From: Climacium dendroides
Lineage: Eukaryota; Streptophyta; Bryopsida; Hypnales; Climaciaceae
Assembly (NCBI GenBank): GCA_950106755.1
Contig: OX467086.1
Coordinates: 20,788,001-20,852,000 of the forward strand
Direction of reading: 5' to 3'
DNA length: 64,000 nt
Part shown: positions 33,565-45,561 of the stretch, piece by piece
Layout: every line of letters begins with the position of its first letter
How positions within the stretch are numbered: position 1 is the first letter of the stretch
Program-made: the position numbers and the translations under genes
Notes under the pieces: model-generated
Databases searched by the model: none
Told to the model about the DNA's origin: nothing
What the model saw: the letters and a program-made list of their open reading frames with translations, nothing else

Positions 33565-35295
33565 CAGTGGGGTCCAAAAATAATTCGAATTTTGGATGTG
33601 TTCTCAGTTCTGTGCTTCAAAAATAGTTGCATTCAATTGCATGTATTTACCTCAATATGTAATCTTTTTTCACCAAATCAATTGCAACTTGTGAAGCCGT
33701 CAGTGGCCTTTAATCACCATATGTTAATCATGAGCAAGTGTCGGAAATTAAAAGATTTGGCTGGAATTAGTAAATTGTGTTGTCAAGAGCTCAAACATGC
33801 ATGTTCTCTTCTGGAGCTCCTAGCGCCACTTCATTGCTTTGATGGCATGTATTCATTGCAAAGTTTAATGTATAAAGCTCAAGATTACAACATAGAGTGT
33901 CATTGAAATGGAGATTAGCTTGCACAGATGAGATATGGTGGCTTGAAGTTGTTTTAAAGGCAATTTGGATAGAAGCATTGGAGTTGCCTTGTTTTGTTTT
34001 GTTAGTGATTGAATCTTTTGATTTTTAGATTGTGAAATGGGTCTTTGAGAGGTACAATGCCATACAAAATCTTGAGTGATGAGGAAATCTTGAGTGATCG
34101 TGCATTGTGGGAATGCGTGAGGGTGGAATGAAGAGTTCAAACATTGCATCTGTGTTGAATGTTCCACGGTCAAATGTTTCTACTATCTTGACAAATTAGA
34201 AGATCTAAGGGAGTGTAAAATCTTTGAAATCTCAGTGTGGTAGGCATCGAAAGTTGAGTGATCGTGATACTAGAGTGTTGGCACGTTATATTAGAGATGA
34301 TAGAAGACAACCATTGTCGGAATTATCAAGCCTATTGAATGTGAGTTGTAACACAACACAATTGTATTTACATGACTTGGGTTTTAGAAATTGCATTGCA
34401 CCCAAGAAACCATATCTTAGTAAGAGGCACAAATTTGATAGGCTTAAATTTGCCCATGCTCATGAAAGGTGGAGTTTTGAGGATTGGTGCAATGTTATGT
34501 GGTTAGATGAGTCATCATTTGAAATTGGTAAAAATTCGTGGCAAATTAGAGTGTAGAGAAGATCATATGAAAAATATGCGTGGGATTGTATAGCTCCAAT
34601 TTTTAAGAGTGGCCGTACTTCAATGATGGTTCGGGGTGCATTTACTGGCTTTGATAAATGCCCTCTTGTTATTATACCTCTAGACAAAAGAACAGCAAGC
34701 GATTTTGTAACCATTGTTTATGAGGCAACATTAAGTGGATTTTACTTTTTACATGATCACCCTCAACAATTGAAACTTATGGAAGATGGCGCTCAAGTCC
34801 ACTGTAGCTCACTTCCATTGCAATGGAGACAAGTTCATGGTATGGCAAAATTAATTTGGCCTACAAACTCTCCAGATTTGAATCCTATATAAAATCTATA
34901 GAAGATTCTCAAGGATTTGTTACAACATCGTCTTATACCAAGAAACAAGGAGGAAATGGCACAAACCATTCAATCAACATGGGATACAATATCTTTGGAG
35001 CAACTCCAAACCTTAATTAGAACCATGCCTGATAGAATGCAAGCAGTTATTTCAACAGGAGGTGGTACCACTAGATGGTAGATACTATATTATGATTATT
35101 TTCTTAAATGTATGCTTTTCTACTTTTATAATGCAAATTTTTCATATAGTCAAAGTAGACTCTATTATCTTTCCAACACAATTTATGGTTTGTGAATTGA
35201 TGAATTTTTTAACCTACAAGAGGTTTTTAAAGTTTGCAGTTTTCATTCTGATTCACCTCCAGGCCAAAAATTCGAAATATTTTTGGACCCCATTG
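33565..35295 (+). mobile_element. Complete Tc1-like transposon (1,731 bp)
   Basis: The left terminus CAGTGGGGTCCAAAAATA and the right terminus in reverse CAATGGGGTCCAAAAATA form inverted repeats that continue into TTCGAATTTT. TA lies directly outside each end (33563-33564 and 35296-35297). CAGTG...CCAAAAA is a typical Tc1-group end. Inside is a decayed transposase (34057-35081), with about 490 bp of leader and 214 bp of trailer. Size and layout match full-length Tc1 elements. Confidence 0.9.
34057..35081 (+). pseudogene. Tc1-like DD34E transposase, broken
   Basis: From 34113 to the terminal stop at 35079 one frame is followed. It contains in-frame stops at 34197 (TAG), 34206 (TAA), 34554 (TAG), 34890 (TAA) and 34899 (TAG). 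A likely start at 34057 is in another frame, so there is also a frameshift near 34.07-34.11 kb, where a TCTTGAGTGATC-like word is duplicated. Visible parts are a paired-type helix-turn-helix (GMKSSNIASVLNVPRSNVS), a GRHRKLSDRD linker, the first catalytic Asp in WLDESSFE, and the second Asp in MEDGAQVH. The third acidic residue, expected in NPIENLW exactly 34 residues on, is replaced by the TAA at 34890. The spacing defines DD34E. The protein would be about 340 residues if intact. Confidence 0.85.
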
Positions 35296-35514
35296 TACAG
35301 TGGAGATATTTTTCACCTCACATACAGGGCGAGCCTCATTCCTACAGCACAGTTTGAGTTGATAAATGCATCGCTGCACTCTAGGTTTAACAACAGAATG
35401 AAAACACACAGGTGGTATACCAATCTGTACAGCAACAGACATCGTTAACCTTGGATGATTCTAATGTTTTGTTACACTGAGCTGATCCAAAATGGAGAGA
35501 ACTTCTACTAACCC
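35296..35514. other. Short intergenic gap
   Basis: Sequence after the Tc1-like element's target TA; nothing recognised. Confidence 0.4.
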
Positions 35515-35518
35515 TTAA

Positions 35519-35713
35519 CCCTTACACGTCGAGGCGGACGCAAACGGATGACAGAGGATCTCTCTACGTAGGAGAAAAGTACAACTATTCATCCTCAGAA
35601 TTCTTCTACAGTAGTTTGTCTTGCAATGAATGCCTTTACAATTTTTTAAGGCAATGCTTCACACGGTCATAAAAACTGATGATTTCCAAAGTCACCCCGT
35701 CATCCTTTGAGGG
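35519..35713. mobile_element. TTAA family 2 copy with intact TTAA on both sides
   Basis: It is 195 bp between TTAA 35515-35518 and TTAA 35714-35717, with termini CCCTTACACGTCGAGG and CATCCTTTGAGGG. It shares the GATGATTTCCAAAGTCAC and GTCTTGCAATGAATGCCTTT blocks with other copies. It lies about 20 bp beyond the stop codon of the minus-strand gene at 35737-36779, so that gene's 3' UTR probably runs into it. Confidence 0.8.
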
Positions 35714-35736
35714 TTAAGAATAAGATCCATGATCCA

Positions 35737-36779
35737 TCACCAATGTGGCAAAGTCCCTCCTGATCCAATGTTGCACCTTGAACTTGAGAATGACCCACAA
35801 ATCACCTTCGACCTGCACAAGTGGAGCCAATTAAGTGCATTGAATACATACTTTCGGGCCAGAATATCCTATTCTTTCAAACATTCTCAAGTTTTACAAG
35901 AAACCATAACAATGAACTTACAAATCTCATTACATAACTTACACATAGTTCAAGAAAGGGCGTCCACAAGGTGCTCAAGGATAAACTATTATAACAATAG
36001 TTTCTTTGAAAAATTAGACCCGTGAGGACAATGCCGACAATTTTTGGACTTCAAGATTAGCAATTATTACTTCAAGAGTTCTGTTGCGATTTGAATTTAA
36101 AAATTATATAGAAAGAGACTAATGAAAATAATAAATTTCTATTTGGGGTAGAGACACTTCAGTTTTGCATTCCATCAGATAGGTACTCACCTCAAACGCA
36201 GCACATCAGCGAGGTAACCTTCGAAACGTTCCCTCCATCTGGTTTGCTCTCCCAACTCTTTAGCTTGGCTTCTTTAAAGAATTAGGACAAAACGCTGTCA
36301 AATGCGGCCTACAAATACGATCTTCTTGAAGTCAATCTACAATTAATGCAAGTTGGAGTTGTAGTACTAGTATCTGATACCAAGGCACTTGGATAAGGTC
36401 TTATTTGCAAATCTACTTGCAAACCTTACTTGCAAATCTTAAGAATAGATTGAAACATTTATTTACTCCTGTAACAGCATCATCAACATCGAGACTTCAA
36501 CTGCTGATAATCTTTCCCGAAGTAGGCCTGAAACAGAAGAAGCAATATTATATGAATGCAAAATAAACAACAGGCCAGAAACAAAAATCCGCCAAATTAT
36601 TATGCATTTGTCGCCAAAGTCGATAGAAACTTATGGTCGAGTAGAAGCTCGATAATCTACAGAACAGTAGCTTGATCACCTACAATGAAGATTATCGCCA
36701 AAAAAACCCTAACCGCCCTTCGTCCAAATCTTGAGGACTATTAACTCTTACTGATTGCAAGCGGAGTTTGAGACATCAT
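35737..36779 (-). CDS. Predicted small 4-exon protein of unknown function (81 aa)
   Basis: Exons on the minus strand are 36779-36752, 36527-36467, 36271-36191 and 35812-35737. All introns are GT-AG and phases fit exactly (1, 2, 2). The donors GTAAGAG and GTGAGT and the acceptor TTCTGTTTCAG are strong. The predicted protein starts MMSQTPLAISLLRERLSAVE. It continues with a helical, charged segment ending in RWRERFEGYLADVLRLR, and ends SSSRCNIGSGGTLPHW. I do not recognise the family and cannot name a function. A TAA lies upstream in frame, so the start is reasonable. The exon at 36191-36271 is the most protein-like part. The remaining exons rest on splice logic alone, so the model could be wrong at either end. 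It is downstream of and parallel to the 37358-37804 gene. Confidence 0.5.
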
Positions 36780-36825
36780 CAATGTGCATGCGCTACAATG
36801 CACTTACTCTAAGAGACTACTGCTA

Positions 36826-37102
36826 AGGTAGGGACCCCGAAAATCGACAGAGCCCTAAACAGTCATTTGATAAGCCAGTGTACATCCCCGTCAAACAAGC
36901 AAATTTTAGAAGCAATTCTAAAAAGAACGATTTTAGAAAATCTACCGAAAAAACTGTAACCCTTTATAACTTCGCCACACAGAGTCCAAATAACGAATTC
37001 ATAGTGCCTTGGAACGCTCTTTCATTCCTCAACAAGGTCGCCTAAAACTTGGACTAGTCTAACAATAGTAACTATGCTCAACAGCAACTGTGTCCCTACT
37101 TT
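36826..37102 (-). mobile_element. Diverged AGGTAGG-family MITE between two minus-strand genes
   Basis: It begins TAAGGTAGGGACCCCGAAAA and ends GTGTCCCTACTTTGG. In reverse the interior follows the 28974-29245 copy (TTGTTG..G.AATGAAAG..GTTCCAA.GCA, AAGTTAT). It is about 277 bp, clearly older than the other two copies. It lies 46 bp upstream of the predicted start of the 81-residue protein, so it may form part of that gene's promoter or leader. Confidence 0.6.
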
Positions 37103-37357
37103 GGTTCACAATCTGTTATAATGAACTGGGGTTGTATCATGTCAAAGCTCCTAGGTTAAAAATTCTAGTTCTAGCTCGTTCGTAAAATTCTGGAAGTAAA
37201 ATCATTCTAGTCCTAAATCTCGCTATGCGCCAAAATTCCAAGAATCATGTGAGTAGATCAGCTACTCAAAGGAGTATCTACAAGGAAACGGCATAAATTT
37301 CACAATGCGGCGGATACATATAAAACGAACGTACCCGAATGACATTTCCCGTACAAG

Positions 37358-37804
37358 CTAGGAGGCCTTCTCCAAGCAATTCCGCAATTCCTTCTCTAGA
37401 ATCTCACATCCTCCATTTCCATTAACAATGCATTCCCAAAGCGGAGCATAGTCACATTGCGAGGTACCGACTCTCGCAGGCTCGGATTCCTCCACCCTGT
37501 CCAAACAATTCCGCAAATCCTGTTCGAGAGCTTCGCATCCTCCGTTGCCGTTGACAATACACTCGTACAGAGGTCCGTAATCACACCGCGGCGATTGGAC
37601 ATCGGGATCCGGCAAGAAGGCGAGATTGATGTTGGGAATGAGAAGCTTGGACGACGACGGTAACTGCGGCGGAGGAGAGAATTGGTGAGGAGGTAAAGGA
37701 GGAACGGGAGGACGCGTCCTTGCTAAGAAAGCGTACGTGAGAGCGGCGCCCGTGGTGGCAGCGGCTATGGCGGTCGTCGCGAGCAACCCTCGCATCCTTC
37801 TCAT
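37358..37804 (-). CDS. Membrane-anchored protein with two Cys-rich repeats, function unknown (148 aa)
   Basis: Residues about 7-27 (from LLATTAIAAATTGAAL) form one hydrophobic segment after a basic start MRRMRG. This fits a mitochondrial or plastid presequence/anchor or a signal anchor. A Pro-rich linker (32-48) follows. Then come two tandem repeats of the pattern C-x7-C-x7-C-x9-C, C74/82/90/100 and C117/125/133/143, sharing CDY.PL.ECIVNGNGGCE.LE..LRNCL. The pattern recalls CHCH-type disulfide-bonded helix pairs of the mitochondrial intermembrane space but is not the standard twin CX9C. I do not recognise a named family. An ATG 22 codons further upstream (37870) is in frame, but I prefer 37804 because the basic-plus-hydrophobic N-terminus starts there. 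The gene is GC-rich and intronless, with a telo-box just upstream. Confidence 0.75.
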   Translation of the reverse strand: MRRMRGLLATTAIAAATTGAALTYAFLARTRPPVPPLPPHQFSPPPQLPSSSKLLIPNINLAFLPDPDVQSPRCDYGPLYECIVNGNGGCEALEQDLRNCLDRVEESEPARVGTSQCDYAPLWECIVNGNGGCEILEKELRNCLEKAS

Positions 37805-37875
37805 CGTGCATGTCAAGACACAAAACCAGATTGCAAAGCGATGACAATAGACAGTGGTGATACACGCCAATACCT

Positions 37876-37883
37876 AAACCCTA
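37876..37883 (-). promoter_or_regulatory. Telo-box upstream of the Cys-repeat gene
   Basis: AAACCCTA on the plus strand lies about 70 bp before the 37804 start codon. It may be a promoter or 5' UTR element, as plant telo-boxes often sit close to transcription starts. The assignment rests on the motif and its position only. Confidence 0.45.
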
Positions 37884-37959
37884 AAAATCGTCCCCCATAA
37901 GTTTAGTGTAAGGAGTAAGGAGATAGGGCCAAATTGCACCATTTCAAAATAAATTTTAA

Positions 37960-38420
37960 TTTTCGCCACTTAAAGAGTAGTTTTTTTTTTTCATTAATTT
38001 TCATTTCTATTTAATATATGGATGAAGTCACCAAATTTGGATGAAAAAGTGAATGGATATGATTGAAAAGTGATTTGGGGATCAAAAGATGGATGAATAT
38101 AGAAATACATCACAAAGTTTAGACCCTACGATTTGTTAACAATTATTATGTGGTTATCGTTGTTTCATGGGTTCACACATTAATTACAATTTATCACATC
38201 ATTACGATGCATTACTTCACATCATTACAATGCGAAGTAATGCATTGTAATGAAGCAATAAATTATAATTAATGTGCGAACCCATGAAACAATGATAACC
38301 ACACAAGATAACCACACGATATTAACTGTTCACAAACTAGAGGGTCTAAACTTTGTGATGAGTAGAGTGCTTCACCAATTCCAAAGGAGTGTCATTTGGG
38401 CACTTTCTTGAAAAGTAAAA
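37960..38420. repeat. Dispersed repeat E, split by a MITE
   Basis: Segments 38000-38110 and 38358-38420 together match 45790-45955 (GGATGAAGT.GCCAAATTTG, ATTGAAAAGTG, GAAATACA.., GCTTCACCAATT, GGCACTTT.TTGAAAAGTAAAAAAAA). The match is interrupted exactly by the element at 38111-38357, so 45.9 kb serves as an empty relative. Confidence 0.7.
38111..38357. mobile_element. Fold-back MITE (CACAAAGTTTAGACCCT family)
   Basis: The 247-bp element has arms of about 110-130 bp. The left starts CACAAAGTTTAGACCCTA and the right ends AGGGTCTAAACTTTGTG. The arms pair through GGTTATCGTTGTTTCATGGG and CATTAATTA to a centre near 38220. The right arm contains an extra TGTGGTTATC duplication. It is inserted in dispersed repeat E. 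Confidence 0.85.
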
Positions 38421-39339
38421 AAAAATCCCAATCAATATAGGAGTGAATCTAATTCCAAAGTATATCTAAATGTATTCCTACAACTCTATAGAGAAAACAA
38501 CACAATGAGGAAAAAACATCTAAAATTATTAGAAGAAGGGCTTGAATTATAAAAGTTTGTATTGAGTCTTATTGGTAATTGATAGGGGATTCTTGAGTCT
38601 CACTTAGAATGCATTTTTGTAAAGTTGTAGTAATAAACTATGAACTTTCAAAGTATTGAAAATATATGTATCCAAAATTGACTATTAGGTCTCATAAATA
38701 AAGATTTTACATATTTGCAATAATCATTTATACATTTTGGTCAAAATTAGGCTCAATCACATTATTTATTGTTGCAACATTCACGCACCTAAAATTGTCT
38801 ACAAAAAGTTAATGTAAGGAATGTTGTTAGATAAGTGAATTATAAAGTTGTCACCTATTCTTTCAATGATTTTTTGAGTTGCCTACACTCTTCAAATTGC
38901 TTTCAAAATAAAATACACTTATAGCTTTAATTCACAATACTATTCTTCATAATTGTTTGAAGAAAAAATAAACATAAAGAAGATGATGATTGGGATCTAA
39001 ATCCTAAATAAAAAAATACATGAAAATAAAAAATCTAATGTTCCTAGAACATACCCCCCAAAGAAAAAAAGTCATTTTTATCAATGAAATTTTTTTGATA
39101 TTACAAAATAAGCCCATGCAAATAAGATCACTTTGATAAAAAGTGTAATTGATGAAGAGGACAACTTCATAACTCATTACACCAACCTTTAAACACACTA
39201 CTTCCACACAAATTGGCTTATTTCTATTGAGGTTTGATGAGTTCAGTCCAAAGGTTTAATTTTTGCTTGAATAAGGTCTAACAAAAGCGAAGATTGAAGA
39301 TGAAAGTGAAGATAAAAATGATACCATAATTTTGACAAT
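38421..39339. other. AT-rich intergenic DNA
   Basis: At 38.56-38.72 kb there is a segment like the interior of the AGGTAGG MITE relatives near 9.4 kb. No gene was seen. Confidence 0.45.
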
Positions 39340-40126
39340 ATCTTAAAATTTATTTTTATCAAATGTGTTTGTCAATATATATATTGCATTAGTAAATTAT
39401 TGGATTTCAATTAAAAGTGCTTATTCAAAATACCTCAAAATCTTGGTATCACTTTATTGTTGTCATATCATATCAAATCACCTACAATCCACACAAACAT
39501 ATTATATACAACCCTTACAAATTAATATGTTGAATTAAAAATACTTGTGGTAAAAATAAATTTTTTAGTTGCTAAATACAAATTGAAATGATATAAATTA
39601 ATTGTGTATTAGGACAAATATTTTCAAATCTATTCAAAATAGATGTAACAACAATTCAAATTACAACATGTACTCATTTATGATTGGAAATGAAATTTGA
39701 AGTCTTTGATTCATGAAGAATCTTCAAATTTCATTGAAATTAATATTATCTATATTTTTCTCCATATATAATTTATTGAAGCACATGTACATTAATCTTT
39801 TACAATTCCAATGGGGGTGGGTCTTAAATGGTACACAACAAGATGTTATAAAATATTCAAGTCATGAATTCTTAAAAAAGAAGCATAGACGATATTTGGA
39901 GTAATTATGAAACCCACCTCAGTAACTGAGTCTATGGATGGTAAGTTTTGGAATTCACTTACTTCCAAACCGTAATTACTTTTTGCTTCAAGGTCTTTTT
40001 TAGGATTGTAGTGCACAAAAGATACAACATTTGTGTTCATTCATTTAGATTGTATCCGTTTATTTTCAACATATAGTGAATAGATTGAAACTGAATACAA
40101 TATAGACTCAGTTTTTGAAGTCACCA
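39340..40126 (+). mobile_element. Half copy of the 53-kb fold-back element (spacer plus right arm)
   Basis: It follows 53870-54699 in order: spacer block TTTTTATCAAATG and TTGCATTAGTAAATT, then the arm with ATATACAACCCTT, GTTGCTAAAT, TTGTGTATTA, GAGTCTATGG and TTACTTCCAAAC. It ends GACTCAGTTTTTGAAGTCACCA before TA. The identity is much lower than between the two arms at 53-54 kb. A matching left arm is not evident upstream, so this is an older, one-armed relative. Confidence 0.7.
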
Positions 40127-40379
40127 TAGTTCTAAAACTATAGTTTACCCAACCTATACTACAACAAAAGTATATTTATCTTGAATAATTGCAAAAAACT
40201 AATGTAGAGAATTCCAAAATTTTCACTTTCATAGAAAAAATAGGAACTTGTCATTTACCAACTAAGGATTAAATTAGAAAAATTAGAATTCAAATTTTGA
40301 CCACAAAGGTTCTAAGTTTGAGATACACAACTATATCAATAGAATTTTGAATGTGCATGGCTACATTAGAAGGTGCATC

Positions 40380-41270
40380 TATATCATGATCCTCACTCTA
40401 AGGCGTGCCCACACCACCATGGTAAGTAAGGGAGACATTGGGTGATGCCCCAAGCCTTGCAAGAGATGAGGTGAGATTTTAGGATCTAAGATACCAGGAT
40501 CTTTGAAAGGCTATAACTTCCTCAATATTTGTCAATTTGAAAAAATGAATAATCTTTAGTGATCTACAAAAATATCAAATCACAAAAATGGGCTTGCACA
40601 CAATATTTGGATTTTAGAGTTAAAATTTATCTCAATAGAAAGATTGGAGCTTTGTTTTGAAGAAAAGACATGGAATTGGGTAGTATTCCAAGATTGGGGG
40701 GGCTTAGATATCCTGGAGCCCCTTAAGATGGGGTGTTTGCTAAATACAACAAAGAATACTATGAAGAGAGGTGGTCTCCCTCTTCCCTCCCAAATGATGC
40801 TATAATGGTGAGATATAGTAGCTATGTGTAGTAAGGTTGGTATTAGAACCTTGTCATCACTTTTGTATTATCACAAAATGCTTGTGAATTCCTTGATATT
40901 GGTTGGGTGGTGTCCTGCTTCAGACTAGGCTATGGTGTGAGTCTCGATTAGTGAAACTTGAATTGAGATTGATTTGATCTAGTAGAAAATTGGGAACTAT
41001 TCAAGGGTGATTATCACTAGTGTGGAGTAGTGCTTTGGATATCAATGGAAGGTCCGTTTTATGTCATCAAATAACATGTCTAGTGTCTTAAGGGAGTTAA
41101 GTGTTTGGAATTAAGTGTTAAAATTCATAGAAGAATGGAAAACCCCATGATTAGAGTTGGAACTTAACATGTGTAGTGTTAAAAGATTATGACCATTAGC
41201 ATCAGACTAGGAGTTAAGTGCTACTTAAATACTTTGGATGAGTTTAAGTCACTAAGGGGTATGACAATCT
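40380..41270 (-). repeat. Dispersed repeat D, uninterrupted reverse copy
   Basis: In reverse it runs through the regions matching 23480-23960 and 27869-28800 without the 3.9-kb insertion, supplying the empty relative for the hAT element. A minus-strand open frame of 63 codons just beyond (41274-41465) is protein-like in places (WMERHTKDP) but I cannot assign it. Confidence 0.7.
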
Positions 41271-41583
41271 ATTTTAATGTATATCATTCATATTAGTTTT
41301 TTGATCCATTATGCCTTTGTGCTCTATTCCCAAGACTATTTTGGTGCCTTTTTCACATGTCTTTACATCCACAATATATTTAGAATCTAGTGTTTCTACA
41401 TAGAATCCATTTACAATAGTATATGTTTGAAGTCTAGGGTCCTTTGTGTGTCTTTCCATCCACAATGCAATAGTTTTCTAGCTCTTTGAACTTTGTCTCC
41501 TCATCTAGGATGCATTGATGTCATCATTGAAGTTTGACCCATTAGATAAGATTCTCCTCTTTTGCAATACTATGAGTTTATAA

Positions 41584-43141
<1,558 letters not shown>

Positions 43142-43362
43142 GTTTGTTACGTTGAGATCTCCTAGACCATGTGTCCCCTGCCACGTTTTTTGTACCGTCG
43201 AAAAGTTCTCAGCAAGAAGAAGTGCACGGGCTTTCTTTCGTGGTGTTTAGACTCAAGGTGTAAAAGTTATTGATTTTTGAAGTTTTTAGGAATTAGAAAA
43301 ATTAGAAAATTACTTTTACTTTTTATTTTGACTGTGGCAACAAGACACAAGGCACACTAGTC
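43142..43362. repeat. Dispersed repeat A, copy 2
   Basis: The same-orientation match to 930-1157. Here it is not followed by the long hairpin found next to copy 1. Confidence 0.7.
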
Positions 43363-43907
43363 TGACGTGGACTTTTGATTTTGGTCACCTAAGTTCCAAT
43401 TAAGACATTTTTATTTTTATTTTTAATATGTAACCATTGAATCTTGTAATAAGCTAGTTTAAAAAGATGTGGAAAAAATTTCAGAAATTCCCACCGTGCA
43501 GATTGCAATCCTTTTTATGGTAACTTATACTAGTATTATCAGGGGGCTGAGGGAGTAAGCTTAGTCACATTCTCCTCCTCCCAACTACCAGTCTAGAGCC
43601 TAGACCCAATGGTATATAAGTTGACCTGGTCCGTGCTGGCGGCATGCCCCCTCTCCGCCACGTGGCGGACACCGATAGGCCTGGACTGCTTAAATTCCAA
43701 GCAACCCCACTCATTCCACATCATTCCACACTCAATTCACCCCCAGCCCATCCATGCCCCACAACCAGCCTAAAAGGCCCAATAACAACTTCTGAGGGGG
43801 GCAGGAATAATCTTACCGTACCTGAAGGCCTGAAGCACTGAAAATTGAATTTGAATTTCCACGTCAGATTCTTGAGGGGTCCATGTTGCCTCACACCTTT
43901 TTTTTTA
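43363..43907. other. Intergenic, moderately GC-rich patch
   Basis: 43.56-43.85 kb is GC-richer (CCACGTGG at about 43660 is a perfect G-box palindrome) but I find no gene starting nearby. The open frames on both strands lack domains. Confidence 0.35.
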
Positions 43908-44142
43908 CCCTTGAACGACGAGCCAGTCACTGTGGAAATCATCTTGTTTGGGTACCGTGGAAATAGTTGGCTTAAAATAATGAAAAAGCACTCATTGGGA
44001 GACAACTCAGACAAGCTACTAACTGTAGAGGACGTTCCCTTTTCTTACAAAATTTGGAGGATGAAAAATTGCACTTCTGTTCTACCAGGAGAGATTCTGT
44101 GTCATCCATTGGACGCAAAACGTCCGCCTCGACGTTTAAGGG
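43908..44142 (+). mobile_element. TTAA family 2 copy, flanks decayed
   Basis: It begins CCCTTGAACGACG and ends CGACGTTTAAGGG. The outside tetranucleotides are changed (TTTA on the left, TTCA on the right). The interior carries AAGCACTCATTGGGAG, GAAATCATC and CGTCCGCCTCGACG, as in 51250-51469. Confidence 0.7.
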
Positions 44143-44744
44143 TTCAATATAAAAATGACTTAATTTAAGTCATGTTGAATCTAACCTTCATGCAGGGTAA
44201 GCTTTAGCTCTGAAACCCAAGCGGAAGTGAACCGACTCTCTCTCTCTCTCCATCACATGTGAAAGCCAACTCAGCAAAGAATCATGCCACGTCCGTCGAA
44301 TTCCCTATCTGACGAGGACCTGGAGAGCCACCCATGATTTTGAAATTCCTAACCGAACCAACAAGCACGCTAAGGGCAGATGACCCATTTCCAACCACTT
44401 AAGCAATTCCGCATATTTGGAGCGCAGGTTTTTTTGAGTGTGGAATTGTTCCCGTGTACAGAAATAGAGTTTGGAAGGATTGCATATTTTTCCAAAATTT
44501 TGTTACACGAAATGTAATTACCATGAATTTTTTAATAGAAGATTCTCTTTGACCTGTAATGGTCATATAGACCTTTTTATTTTTGACCATGGACTGATTG
44601 CAAAATTGACAGCCTTGTAGCCAATCATAATGTGCCACAACTACTCCTTGAACTATACCACAATTTCATGGAAACATGGTAGTCTATAGGTTGGAAATGG
44701 GGTGGCTACTCTGAAATTGAGATAGCAGTAGTTGATCATTTAAC
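44143..44744. other. Intergenic, no gene recognised
   Basis: It includes a short (TC)n run at about 44237-44250. Nothing else was identified. Confidence 0.4.
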
Positions 44745-44925
44745 CTATAAACGACATTGTGTCCATTTTTTGGTTGATGAATGACAAAAGTGCAACTATT
44801 TGTCCTCAAAAATTTTGCATGAAAAGGAGAGGTCTTGTATAGTAGTTTGGCTTTTAGTGAGTGCTTCAGGATTTTCTTAAAACAACGCCAAAAGGGATGA
44901 TTTCCACAGTCACATGAAAAAGGAG
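44745..44925 (-). mobile_element. TTAA family 2, partial copy
   Basis: It matches the family through CAACTATTTGTCCTC, GGTCTTGTATAGTAGTTTGGC, GTGAGTGCTT and GGGATGATTTCCACAGTCAC. It starts at TTTAACCTATAAACGAC. The far end is lost. Confidence 0.6.
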
Positions 44926-45296
44926 GTCTTATATATAGTAAAATTGCCAATCATTGCATAGACAAAATTCAAATCCTTCTCCACGTAAATATAGAGACTT
45001 GCATGTTTTGAAATTTGGCGTGATTATTAAATGTCATGTTAAAATTCACCTTCAAAAAACAAAATGCAAAAAAATTTCTTCCTACAAATTTTATTGCAAT
45101 TTAAAGGTGATGCACTTGAAATTTAGTCAAAAATTCCTTACGCCCCTTCACCACACAATATGCGGTCATTAGACAGTGATACAAAGGTTTGTTCCCATCA
45201 CAATTGAATTGATAGTTGAACTATGTGGTTACTATGCAATAATTGGCAACTATTGTTGTGTGGTTTTTGGATGTGTGTAGTAAATGGCCGGTTTAC
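44926..45296. other. AT-rich intergenic DNA
   Basis: Nothing recognised. Confidence 0.4.
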
Positions 45297-45405
45297 TCTA
45301 GTAGTTTGACTTCCAATGAGTGCTTTAGGATTTTTTAAACCAACTATTTACACAATGCCAAAAGAGACGATTTCTACTATCACAGGGCCATCCTTAATAG
45401 GTTAG
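45297..45405 (-). mobile_element. TTAA family 2, small fragment
   Basis: It contains GTAGTTTGACTTCCAATGAG, GTGCTTTAGGATTTTTTAA and GACGATTTCTACTATCAC, the inner part of family 2, without either terminus. Confidence 0.55.
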
Positions 45406-45561
45406 GCAAGTTTGGAGCAGCCCATGTATAGTATGAGGTGGTGGAAATTTTTCCATATAGGAAGATAGGAAATATGGAAATAGCAAAAAATTCAGAATTT
45501 TATTCCTAAAATAGAAATTGATGTGAATTTTAGGAGCCCAAAAGTGCACTTCTCCAGTATC

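Noticed and set aside
33478..33906. 142-codon open frame overlapping the left end of the Tc1-like element
   Set aside because: It starts outside the element, crosses the terminal inverted repeat and has no similarity to transposase parts, so it is a chance frame.
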